Source of the DNA: an uncultured Acetatifactor sp.
GTDB lineage: Bacteria > Bacillota > Clostridia > Lachnospirales > Lachnospiraceae
DNA: 24,033 nt
NCBI GenBank assembly: GCA_910586435.1
Contig: CAJUGT010000006.1
Coordinates: forward strand, 36,178-60,210
Direction: 5' to 3'
Shown in pieces: positions 8,299-16,071 of the stretch. The notes beneath the pieces are model-generated. The model was not told where the DNA came from. It was given only the letters and a program-made list of their open reading frames with translations, and did no database searches. How positions within the stretch are numbered: position 1 is the stretch's first letter; each line of letters starts with the position of its first letter. The translations under genes were made by a program, and so were the position numbers.

Positions 8299-10065
8299 TT
8301 ACATGCCGCCCAATTCCTGTTCCAGCTGCTGCTTTTCATGAATATGGGCATAGAACCCTCCCAGGGCAAGCAATTCCTCATGGGTTCCATATTCCGTCAG
8401 CTCCCCTTCCGACAGCACCGCAATATGGTCTGCTTTCTGAAGTGTAGATATTCTATGGGCAACCACTATGGTGGTTTTCCCTTCACGCTGTCTCAGAAGA
8501 TTTTCCAATATTTTTTCTTCCGTATCCGTGTCCACCGCCGACAGGGAATCGTCCAAAATCAGCACAGAGGCATCCATCAGCAATGCCCTGGCTATGGAAC
8601 TGCGCTGTTTCTGTCCTCCCGACAATGTGACACCCCGTTCCCCCACAAGTGTCTGGTATTTATCGGGAAACTCCATTATATTATCGTGAATGCAGGCCGC
8701 CCTTGCGGCCTCCTGTATACTCTTATGCAGTTCCGGATGCTGGCTGATACGCTCCTCCAGACCAAAGGCAATATTTTCTTCCAACGTATCCGAAAACAGA
8801 AAACTCTCCTGGGGCACATACGCCATATCCCGATGCAGTACCGCCAGGGGATATTCCGTAATTGGCCGCCCATCCACCAGAAGCGCCCCTTCCTCACAGT
8901 CATAGACCCGAAGAAGCAAATCTGCCAGGCTGGACTTGCCGCTTCCGGTTCTGCCCAATACCCCCAGCATCTCCCCTGCCTTCACATGCAGGTTCACATG
9001 TTTCAACACCGGTTCTTCGCCATCGGGATAGGTAAATGTCAGGTCTCTCAAAGTAATATCTCCCTTGATATGAACATCCTCCCCTTCCGATTTGTCCACA
9101 ATGTCCGGCTCCTCTTTGAAAATGCAGGCAATCCGCTGAAAAGCCGCCGCTGCCTGGCTGAAACTGTTAATGCAGTCGCCGCAGGCAATCATGGGCCATA
9201 CCAACATACCAATATAGGAATTAAAGGCGACAAACTTGCCTATGGATACCTGCCCTGCCAGCACCATCCGCCCGCCATACAGCAAAGTGAGAAGCAGACT
9301 GATTCCCGTGACCAAATCCAGCGCCGGACCAAATACCGCCCGAAGCTTTACCACTGAAAGATTTTTCTTCATGCTGTTTCTGCTTGCTTCCTCAAAAGCA
9401 TTGAAATCCTCTTCTTCCTGGACAAAAGCCTTCAGCACACGCACTCCCGCAAGACTTTCCTGAACCTTATCCGAAAGTTCCGAGAACGCCCTCTGCCGTC
9501 TGGTCTGCCGCTTTTTGGCCTCTATCCCGTAAAAATAGCATCCCACTGCCACCAATATCAAAGGAACAAATGCCAGCAGTGTGAGACGCAGATCCACATA
9601 GAACACCATTTTAAACAATACCATGATTGTCATCACTACGGCGTCAAAAGCAGTCACCACCGCCGGCCCCACCGCCATGCGCAAAGCCTGCAAGTCATTG
9701 GTGAAATGTGCCATCAAATCCCCTGTCTTGTGGCTGTTAAAATATCGTGCGGAAAGGGTCTCCAAATGGCCGAACATATCATTCCTGAGGCGATATTCTA
9801 TCCCCCTTGCGGCGCCGAAGATACAATATCTCCACCCAAACCGTCCAAGCATCATCACCACGCCCGCCGCGAATATTTTGCCAAGCAGGGGCAATACGCC
9901 GTCCTGCCCCACCGTCCCAATTGCCAGACCGTCAATAAGTTCCCCGGTAAACTGGGGCACATACAGATTGGCCAAATCTACAAGCATTAAGATAAAAATA
10001 CCGGCCAGATAATGCCACTTATATTGAAATAGATAAGGTAATAACGAAAACTTCTTATGCATCAT
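8299..10065 (-). CDS. ABC exporter half-transporter, degenerate-site subunit (YheI/BmrC-like partner)
   Basis: A 588-residue fused permease-ATPase, first gene of the exporter pair. Six membrane helices precede the nucleotide-binding domain. Walker A is GRTGSGKS (371-378), the signature is intact LSGGQKQR (481-488), and Walker B is LILDD followed by SLSAVD, so Asp506 replaces the catalytic Glu. In heterodimeric exporters such as TM287/288 and BmrCD this substitution marks the low-turnover site, which here pairs with the FSAGE signature of the partner. The intact signature here completes the partner's active site. Two adjacent ATGs exist (10065 and 10062); the AGGAG site lies five and eight bases upstream respectively, so either could be used. 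Confidence 0.94.
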   Translation of the reverse strand: MMHKKFSLLPYLFQYKWHYLAGIFILMLVDLANLYVPQFTGELIDGLAIGTVGQDGVLPLLGKIFAAGVVMMLGRFGWRYCIFGAARGIEYRLRNDMFGHLETLSARYFNSHKTGDLMAHFTNDLQALRMAVGPAVVTAFDAVVMTIMVLFKMVFYVDLRLTLLAFVPLILVAVGCYFYGIEAKKRQTRRQRAFSELSDKVQESLAGVRVLKAFVQEEEDFNAFEEASRNSMKKNLSVVKLRAVFGPALDLVTGISLLLTLLYGGRMVLAGQVSIGKFVAFNSYIGMLVWPMIACGDCINSFSQAAAAFQRIACIFKEEPDIVDKSEGEDVHIKGDITLRDLTFTYPDGEEPVLKHVNLHVKAGEMLGVLGRTGSGKSSLADLLLRVYDCEEGALLVDGRPITEYPLAVLHRDMAYVPQESFLFSDTLEENIAFGLEERISQHPELHKSIQEAARAACIHDNIMEFPDKYQTLVGERGVTLSGGQKQRSSIARALLMDASVLILDDSLSAVDTDTEEKILENLLRQREGKTTIVVAHRISTLQKADHIAVLSEGELTEYGTHEELLALGGFYAHIHEKQQLEQELGGM

Positions 10066-10112
10066 ATACTCTCCTGTGGGAAATCGCACGTTCCCATATC
10101 TCATGTTAAAAA

Positions 10113-10188
10113 ATACCATAATAGAATACCATAAGATACTGACTCAAGCAATGGTTATTTCTTGAATATATTCCATCAAAATACCATA
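10113..10188. promoter_or_regulatory. Promoter region of the ABC exporter with three ATACCATA repeats
   Basis: On the minus strand TTGAGT (10142-10147) and TATTAT (10118-10123) are 18 bases apart and could drive the exporter genes. The octamer ATACCATA occurs at 10113-10120, 10126-10133 and 10181-10188. The first overlaps the -10 element, the second sits in the spacer, and the third touches a plus-strand TATAAT (10187-10192) that could serve the small plus-strand gene. A shared operator for a regulator is plausible; none is encoded beside the exporter. Confidence 0.45.
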
Positions 10189-10309
10189 TAATATTACAGT
10201 TTCAAGTTATTCACCTATCCTCACTACGTGGCATTTCCATGCGCCTGCCACTCACAATTCCGACAAGTAAACAATAACCCATTCATTTCTATCCAGGAGG
10301 ACCTACCCC

Positions 10310-10567
10310 ATGCTGTCCTATCATTGCCTCTCCTTGCTTACCGAAAGCCATCCCTGCCTTCCTCAAATCATACAACGGCATATAAAGGTGACGGAACAAG
10401 AAATATCCCACATTGACTCCCTGATACAATCTTCCGAAACTTTGGCCCTGCTTCCAGAAGATTTGACATATTACAGAAAAGAATTGGAAAACCTGCGTGG
10501 AAGCGACATTCAGCTGTTACAATCTCTCCGTTCCTTTGCGGAAGCAATGAGTAAGATTCTCCCATGA
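10310..10567 (+). CDS. Small helical protein of unknown function (85 aa)
   Basis: The only credible plus-strand gene. It has a perfect AGGAGG nine bases before ATG and an 85-residue product that is mostly charged and helical in look (for example LTYYRKELENLRGSDIQLLQ), with no signal peptide, membrane helix or recognised domain. A TATAAT at 10187-10192 with TTGAAT 19 bases before it could be its promoter. It is divergent from the ABC exporter and convergent with the caspase-like gene, so it separates the two operons. I do not recognise the family. The RBS is the main support; a chance ORF remains possible. Confidence 0.55.
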   Translation: MLSYHCLSLLTESHPCLPQIIQRHIKVTEQEISHIDSLIQSSETLALLPEDLTYYRKELENLRGSDIQLLQSLRSFAEAMSKILP

Positions 10568-10647
10568 AACGCGGATTAAAAATCCTTCTGGCATAAAATC
10601 CTCTAACATGGAACAGAAAACTCTTCCTGACATGGAATTCCGTCCTC

Positions 10648-11325
10648 TCAGGCGTCGCCAAACAACTTCATCCCCACATTTCCAAGCGCCACCAATCCTT
10701 CTATTGTGCCGCTGTACATATTATGTAATGTATTATTATGGGCCAAGAAAATAGCATTAGCCGCTTCCTTCCTCATAAATTGTATCAGCTTTATACGATA
10801 TTCCTCTACGGTACATTTATGTTTCACCGCATACTGTAATGATTTCATGAATGCCTTCTTGTAAGACTCATAGATAAAATGCCGTGACTTTAGGGCCTTT
10901 CCATTATCATATACAATCTCTTCTTCAAACCCTACATAAGCCTTGCAACCTGTTTCCGGCGCAACACAATACCTCCCCAACACTTTCGCGCTTGAGCAAC
11001 AAAATGCCAGAACCACTTTATCTTTCAGAACCTTTGCATTGCTTTTGTCCAATAAAATATATTCCGAAAGCTCCCTGTCCGGTTTGTTTCGGTATTTCAA
11101 TATGGAATCTTCTGTTCCATGGGTCATAAAAATAATCATGTCGTTTTTCTTAATGGCCTCCAAAATGTGAGAACCATCGGAAAAAGGCTGATAAATCCTT
11201 TTAATATCCAAAAGATTTTCTTCTTTCAGACATTCTACAACACTGTCCTTATCATTGGGTGACATACAGTGAAAAATCTTGGTACAATCATTGTCATTCC
11301 TGTTCCAATACACATAAATATTCAT
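10648..11325 (-). CDS. Caspase-like (clan CD / CHAT-like) protease candidate, putative effector
   Basis: A 225-residue protein without signal peptide or membrane helix. A hydrophobic strand ending in His-Gly (DMIIFMTHGTED, His69-Gly70) is followed 40 residues later by a strand ending in Cys (KDKVVLAFCCSS, Cys109/Cys110), then CKAYVGFEEEIV. This strand-HG ... strand-C ... G.kAyvG order is the layout of CHAT, gingipain-like and caspase peptidases, with His and Cys as the dyad. The C-terminal half is helical. Its start overlaps the receiver gene's stop by four bases, so translation is coupled and stoichiometry with the signalling proteins is implied. Protease activity is inferred from motif order only; an inactive CHAT-like fold is possible. 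Confidence 0.62.
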   Translation of the reverse strand: MNIYVYWNRNDNDCTKIFHCMSPNDKDSVVECLKEENLLDIKRIYQPFSDGSHILEAIKKNDMIIFMTHGTEDSILKYRNKPDRELSEYILLDKSNAKVLKDKVVLAFCCSSAKVLGRYCVAPETGCKAYVGFEEEIVYDNGKALKSRHFIYESYKKAFMKSLQYAVKHKCTVEEYRIKLIQFMRKEAANAIFLAHNNTLHNMYSGTIEGLVALGNVGMKLFGDA

Positions 11326-11966
11326 TCCTCATCTCCGCCGAATTTCATCATATAGGTAAGAACCATCTTTAAGACAGATTCCCTGAATGCCTCCCCTGTC
11401 TTTGTCCCCTTCTTTAGTTCCCGTATCATTTCATCAATGGGATACAATTTTCCTTTCACCAGAAATTCCCCTTCACTTTTATATTCTTCCCGCAAATCCT
11501 CTAAACTCATAATTATCGCATCCATCTCATTGATTGCTTCCATAATGGCTCCTTCAATAAATTCAGCCTTTTTGGGAATCATTTTATATATATGCAATTC
11601 ATTAATAAGTTTGAGCATCTCCTCATTTGTAAAATCATAACATTGGGAACCTTTCATGACAAATCTTCCCGAATAAAATATAATTTTAGTCCTTTCGTTG
11701 TTTTCTCTGAACCTGCGCATGAGTTCCATACCAAATGTGGTCTCATCCAGACCGCCAAAATCCAGAGCTGCTCCCCCCAGCGCACAGTCAAATAATACAA
11801 TATCCGCTGCAATTTGATTCATATTTTCAATTTCAGCCCTGTTCTTTAATACAGAATATGTAATTTCATATCCGCCCTTTAAGGAGAAAAGATTCGTAAC
11901 CGCCCCCATTATCCCATCTATTATGCTTTCTTCATCATCTATAAACAATATTTTATATTTTCTCAT
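11322..11966 (-). CDS. Stand-alone receiver-domain protein with helical C-terminus
   Basis: A 214-residue protein. Residues 1-140 form a CheY-like receiver: the acidic pair Asp10-Asp11 in KILFIDDEES, the phospho-acceptor Asp60 in IVLFDCAL, the switch Ser99 in KIIFYSG, and the conserved Lys in IPKKAEF (132/133). A glycine-rich insertion follows the Asp (about 64-76). Residues 145-214 are helical and charged and contain no DNA-binding domain, so it is unlikely to be a transcription regulator and more likely relays a signal to a protein partner. Its ATG overlaps the kinase stop (ATGA), and its stop overlaps the start of the caspase-like gene, making a tightly coupled trio. Confidence 0.85.
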   Translation of the reverse strand: MRKYKILFIDDEESIIDGIMGAVTNLFSLKGGYEITYSVLKNRAEIENMNQIAADIVLFDCALGGAALDFGGLDETTFGMELMRRFRENNERTKIIFYSGRFVMKGSQCYDFTNEEMLKLINELHIYKMIPKKAEFIEGAIMEAINEMDAIIMSLEDLREEYKSEGEFLVKGKLYPIDEMIRELKKGTKTGEAFRESVLKMVLTYMMKFGGDEE

Positions 11967-14074
11967 GACACACCTCCCCGTAACGGAAATATCAGTTCAA
12001 AAGCAGCGCCTTTCATCCTTCCTTCTTCTAACAAATTAATATCTCCCCCTTCACTTTTCATAAAGTCCAATACATTCGACAATCCGATTCCTGAGCCGTT
12101 GGTGGTGGTAAAACTTACATTGAAAATAAAAGGCGCCTCTTCTTTTGCGATGCCTTTCCCGTTGTCCTCAAAATAAAGCTTTAAATGTTTTTCCTCTTTG
12201 ATAATGTAAATATATATTCTTTTCTCCGTCTGCTTCTGCATTGCCTTGATAGAATTGTCAAGCAGATTTTCAAGAGAAACTCTTAACTCCTCCACATTGA
12301 CAAAAATACGGCTGTACTCATGGACTGTAAATTCAAATTCAATATCCTGATATATCTTTTTGCTGTCGTCAATAAATTCCTCAATAAACTGGGACAAAAT
12401 GATGGTATCTCTTTTCGCTCTTTTGGGAGAGCTTCGTCGCATGGCCGACAATATCATTTTTTCAATATCTTTTAATGTCTTATCTGCAAAACTTCGATCG
12501 TACACTATCCCGCATCTTGCGGCTTCTGTCTCAATATTTGTCACTACCGCCTCCAATGCCGCCAATCTGTTCTTCACCGCATGGAGCATATCATACAATC
12601 TGTTCTCCGCACCAACAATCTTCTCCATAACCTTGACTCGGTTAGATAACTGACGATTGGCCTGTTCCACATATTGTATGTTTTGGTGAATCGTTTCCAA
12701 TGTTTCGGTGGTTCTATCCACCAACTTTTTCCTATCTTCCTCGGGAATCTCAATATCTTCATACAAAAGGGGAATCTCTTTCTTAAAGTCCGTGATATCC
12801 TGTTGTATCTCATTAACTTTTCCCCGTATTACCTCTCCCTGCTTCTCAGCCTCCTGCTTTATCTGACGGAATACATATGTCTGCAACAATTCAATGCATC
12901 TCCAGATAAACTCTTTAAATTCCTCAAATTCCGGCACATCCTCATTCAACCCCTGTCTGCTGGTAGCATCTTTCAGCTTGGGATTCTCCGCCTTGCCAAT
13001 TTGCACATACCCAATCAGATCCCGTGTTCCAAAGGTTCTGAATGTGCCCTGGGCATGTTTATTATCAATTCCCAGCCAGTCATTTTCCTTTTCTCCATAG
13101 GGTAAGACACGGAAATTGTCTCTGAACACTTTCACATTCCCATAATCCCTACTTGCTGTGCCGGTTCTTTTCATGAACATAATTTTCGCTGGTTTGTCCA
13201 TATATAATATTTTTAATTGCGCTGGTCCGAATCCCGGCGAAGGCAGTTGAATACTCTTACTCACTTTTTCTAGGGGAGTAAAAATGGTATAATCCAATGC
13301 GCCATGAACATTTAGCCCTGCCTCTATACCAGTGGACACGTATTCAAAAGAATCATTTACTATCCTCTCCACCCCTTGATTGTTATAATTGATATAAATT
13401 TGAAACTTATCTTTTTCCTGAGAAAATGGCGAAATCAGTTTTCCCAGCTGCCGACGCAATTTTATAATATCCCCCTTGGTCCATATGTCCCTTAAAGATG
13501 AGATTTCCAAAGTCACCCCCGTTTTCTGGGGTTTCTGATACTTTTCAATCGAACACTCAAACACCACATCCTGTATGGTAATACTATGGTCGTCAAATCT
13601 ATTCCAGTCTATATCTAAAACCGTTTTTTCATACCCACTGTCTCCAATACATGTCAGCCGTAGCATTGCTCCCAGTTTATCTGTTCCAAATCTGCCTATG
13701 CCTTTTTCTCCATTTATTATCCTTCTGTCATCGGATTCCTGCCCAGAGACTTCCAACATGGTATTCTCCTTGTTGGTGGTGCCTATTTCCATCCACTTTG
13801 TCCTTACATCCTCATAGGACATCCCTATTCCGTCATCTTTAATAAAAATTTTTGATCTATCCCCTGAAATCACCTTATCCGACTGATGCCCTCTTTGCAT
13901 TTCTTCATAGCTGATATCAAAGCCTTCAAAGGTAATTACCGCCTGATGCGCAAAGGCATCATAGGCATTTTTTATTAATTCAAATATAGCAATAATATTA
14001 TTCGTAATCAATTCCCTGCCTATTAGTTTTTCCAATTTAGCATTAGTGCTGAAATTGAGCTGTTTCTTTTCCAT
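11963..14074 (-). CDS. Dual-GHKL protein: MutL/HSP90/MORC-like ATPase fused to histidine-kinase module
   Basis: A 703-residue cytosolic protein, no membrane helix. Module 1 (about 1-370) is a GHKL ATPase: FELIKNAYDAF (N-box Asn36, Asp39), IKDDGIGMSYEDV (ATP lid Asp80/81, G1), TKWMEIGTTNK and GEKGIGRFGTDKLG, the order seen in MutL, HSP90 and MORC-type proteins, with a transducer-like segment after it. A coiled-coil stretch (about 390-485) leads to an H-box, YDMLHAVKNRLAALE (His about 499), and a second HATPase domain with N-box ENLLDNSIKAM, G1 EDNGKGIA and G2 NGSGIGL (about 595-700). All motifs look intact. The start at 14074 follows GGGGGA; a GTG at 14092 is possible but poorer. The first module likely senses or clamps a target, the second phosphorylates the downstream receiver (inference). 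Confidence 0.85.
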   Translation of the reverse strand: MEKKQLNFSTNAKLEKLIGRELITNNIIAIFELIKNAYDAFAHQAVITFEGFDISYEEMQRGHQSDKVISGDRSKIFIKDDGIGMSYEDVRTKWMEIGTTNKENTMLEVSGQESDDRRIINGEKGIGRFGTDKLGAMLRLTCIGDSGYEKTVLDIDWNRFDDHSITIQDVVFECSIEKYQKPQKTGVTLEISSLRDIWTKGDIIKLRRQLGKLISPFSQEKDKFQIYINYNNQGVERIVNDSFEYVSTGIEAGLNVHGALDYTIFTPLEKVSKSIQLPSPGFGPAQLKILYMDKPAKIMFMKRTGTASRDYGNVKVFRDNFRVLPYGEKENDWLGIDNKHAQGTFRTFGTRDLIGYVQIGKAENPKLKDATSRQGLNEDVPEFEEFKEFIWRCIELLQTYVFRQIKQEAEKQGEVIRGKVNEIQQDITDFKKEIPLLYEDIEIPEEDRKKLVDRTTETLETIHQNIQYVEQANRQLSNRVKVMEKIVGAENRLYDMLHAVKNRLAALEAVVTNIETEAARCGIVYDRSFADKTLKDIEKMILSAMRRSSPKRAKRDTIILSQFIEEFIDDSKKIYQDIEFEFTVHEYSRIFVNVEELRVSLENLLDNSIKAMQKQTEKRIYIYIIKEEKHLKLYFEDNGKGIAKEEAPFIFNVSFTTTNGSGIGLSNVLDFMKSEGGDINLLEEGRMKGAAFELIFPLRGGVS

Positions 14075-14118
14075 ATATATCCCCCATAGCACGAACTTTA
14101 TTGACTCCAGTTTTTTTC

Positions 14119-14147
14119 ATCTTACTATCTTCTCATATTTCAGTCAA
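14119..14147 (-). promoter_or_regulatory. Promoter of the kinase-receiver-protease operon
   Basis: On the minus strand TTGACT (14142-14147) and TAAGAT (14119-14124) are exactly 17 bases apart, about 45 bases before the kinase start. An 8-bp inverted repeat, TATTGACT (minus strand, 14142-14149) and AGTCAATA (minus strand, 14099-14106), brackets the core promoter, one arm covering the -35. It may be an operator. Confidence 0.65.
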
Positions 14148-14183
14148 TACCGTAATCCCTAAAAGCAAAATTATATGGTGCGC

Positions 14184-14220
14184 AAAAAATTACAGTTCAG
14201 GCAGGGCCTGAACTGTTACG
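14184..14220 (-). terminator. Rho-independent terminator after the esterase gene
   Basis: CAGTTCAGGC (14193-14202) and GCCTGAACTG (14206-14215) form a perfect 10-bp stem with a 3-base loop. On the minus strand it is followed by TAATTTTTTG. It lies about 50 bases beyond the esterase stop and shields the downstream three-gene operon from read-through. Its arms and the flanking TTACG match the element family seen at 6270-6303 and 4260-4354. Confidence 0.88.
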
Positions 14221-14270
14221 CAGCTCTCTCAATGGCTTTATGCACAAAACATTACCCGAAACATACCCCC

Positions 14271-15971
14271 TCAGCGCAGGTCAATCTCAATCACACGACT
14301 TTCATGACCTTTTTTTCCATTTTCAAACACTGCTCTGACACAATATTCCCACAGAAAGCCTGCCTGTGCGCTAAAGGGCAGAGTGGCGTAGGCCTCCTTC
14401 TCCTCTCTTGTGATGGTTTTCACCTCCTGAAACATGGCCTCCCCCTTCTTCCTGGCATAGACCTGGAAGGCTACCGCCCCCTGGGGCTGATTCCAGTTCA
14501 GCAAAAAGGTTCCCAGCCCCCTGGCTCCGCCTTCCACAGAGACTTCCTGCGCCACGAATCCCGTCACCATATCGGCATCTTTTCCTGACACCTCTGCGCT
14601 TTTCCCTGGCACTGTTGTATGTTCTCCCTGCGCTGAAACAGAAGTTTCTTTTTCTTTTGCTTTTTCTTTTGCTCTTGCAGGCCTTACCAGTTCTTTGATT
14701 TCCCTGGGCATTGCCAGTTTCTTAAGCCCCTCCAGCCTGTTGTCCGCCGTATACTCCATCATAAGCTTTGTCACAAGATTGGCATATACCATGGCGCCAT
14801 ATTCTTGCAAATGCGCCTTATCTGACACTCCTGGGGCATAGGTACTTTCCGGATACTCTCCCTCTTCTGCCCAGAGATAGATTTCCTTACTTTTCTCCCA
14901 GCCTATTTCATTCAGGAAATCAGTACTTCTTTTTCCAAGATCCAACAAGGGTACATTCCGCTCCGCTGCCAGTTCCATCATCTTTTCCCGATAACTTTGA
15001 AACGCAATCCTGAATCTTCCTTCCTCATCCGTCACCATCATTGTCACCGGAGTCACAAACACGCACTGCGCCCCCCGCTTTTCACAGGCATCCAGATAAA
15101 GGCTTAAAAATGCCGGAAATTCTTCCGGAGCGATATAGCGATTGGGCCTCAAGGCATTGTCGTCATTATGCGCAAACTGTACAAACATGTAATCCCCGGG
15201 GCAGAGTTCCTCCATAATCTGGTCCAGCCTGCCCTCATTATAAAAAGACCTTGCGCTCCGACCGGCAATGGCACGGTTATCTATGACAAGTTCCGGCAAT
15301 TCATACCCCTTTCCCACCTTCTGCCCATGATATTTTACAGGATATGTCTCACACTCCTCCGCTCCCCGGAAAAAGCGGCAAAGAACCTGGCCCCAGCCGG
15401 TTTGAGGATAGGAGCGCATTTCATAGCTTTGCACGGTGGAATCCGAAACCAGAAACAGATGGGGCTTTACTCTTCTCTCCTTTGGGGACGCCGGGGTAAT
15501 GTCAATGTCCTTCACATAAACATCTCCCTCCACCGGCTCCTCTCCCATATCCTTTGCAGACCCGGTTAGAAAACACAGCGAAAAATCTCCCTTTGTCATA
15601 CAGGCAATGAATGTAATTTCCTGCTCCTCTCCGGGCTCCACCACAATGTTATCCGCTTTTACCACCCCGTTTAAACGGATATGGCAGCCATAAGGCACAG
15701 ACGCAGGATTTGCCAGAACAGCTCTCACCACATAATTGTCCCCTTTTAAAACAGTAAAAAAACGCACTGTCTCCCCATAATCATAAATGCCATACCCCGT
15801 TTCCTCAATCTCCCGCCACACACGACTGTGAACCTTTCGCAGTCCCTCCTGGGATTTTGGCAATGTACCGCAATCCCTGTACTTCTCTTCTCTGGGATGG
15901 TATATCCCTTCCACCCACCCCAAGGCAGCATCACCGTACACAATTTCCTGATATTGAAATCCCTGGTACAT
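14271..15971 (-). CDS. SGNH/GDSL esterase, rhamnogalacturonan acetylesterase-like
   Basis: A 566-residue enzyme. Residues 1-165 form a beta-rich domain like those preceding CE12 enzymes. Residues 170-410 form the SGNH hydrolase: HLFLVSDSTVQSY (nucleophile Ser178), NRAIAGRSARSF (Gly237), FVQFAHND (Asn269) and DKAHLQEYGA (Asp384, His387). These blocks are typical of rhamnogalacturonan acetylesterases, which remove acetyl groups from pectin backbones. A charged Lys/Glu/Ala linker (about 430-470) leads to a Fn3-like domain (NWNQPQGAVAFQVYARKKG). No signal peptide is visible, so action on imported oligosaccharides is likely. The start has GAGGAG upstream. No other pectin genes are nearby. Confidence 0.88.
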   Translation of the reverse strand: MYQGFQYQEIVYGDAALGWVEGIYHPREEKYRDCGTLPKSQEGLRKVHSRVWREIEETGYGIYDYGETVRFFTVLKGDNYVVRAVLANPASVPYGCHIRLNGVVKADNIVVEPGEEQEITFIACMTKGDFSLCFLTGSAKDMGEEPVEGDVYVKDIDITPASPKERRVKPHLFLVSDSTVQSYEMRSYPQTGWGQVLCRFFRGAEECETYPVKYHGQKVGKGYELPELVIDNRAIAGRSARSFYNEGRLDQIMEELCPGDYMFVQFAHNDDNALRPNRYIAPEEFPAFLSLYLDACEKRGAQCVFVTPVTMMVTDEEGRFRIAFQSYREKMMELAAERNVPLLDLGKRSTDFLNEIGWEKSKEIYLWAEEGEYPESTYAPGVSDKAHLQEYGAMVYANLVTKLMMEYTADNRLEGLKKLAMPREIKELVRPARAKEKAKEKETSVSAQGEHTTVPGKSAEVSGKDADMVTGFVAQEVSVEGGARGLGTFLLNWNQPQGAVAFQVYARKKGEAMFQEVKTITREEKEAYATLPFSAQAGFLWEYCVRAVFENGKKGHESRVIEIDLR

Positions 15972-16071
15972 ATCTTCTCCTCTTTCTCAGCCCGAATCCG
16001 CCTTACACTTCCTCCCGGCTCTCTTCTTAATCTGAGGCAGCGAAAGTCTTTTCGGCCGCCAATATGCCTTA

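Noticed and set aside
8158..9357. 399-codon plus-strand open frame
   Set aside because: It is antisense to the clearly coding ABC exporter gene, has no RBS, and its product is a His/Gln-rich string with no domain. It reflects codon bias on the opposite strand.
10568..10647. Bidirectional terminator between the small plus-strand ORF and the caspase-like gene
   Set aside because: Only a weak GGATT/AATCC stem is visible, with no GC-rich arm or U-tract. Convergent ends must terminate somehow, but the sequence does not show it.
11322..11966. Response regulator that binds DNA
   Set aside because: After the receiver there are only about 70 helical residues with no HTH pattern, so a transcription-factor role is not supported.
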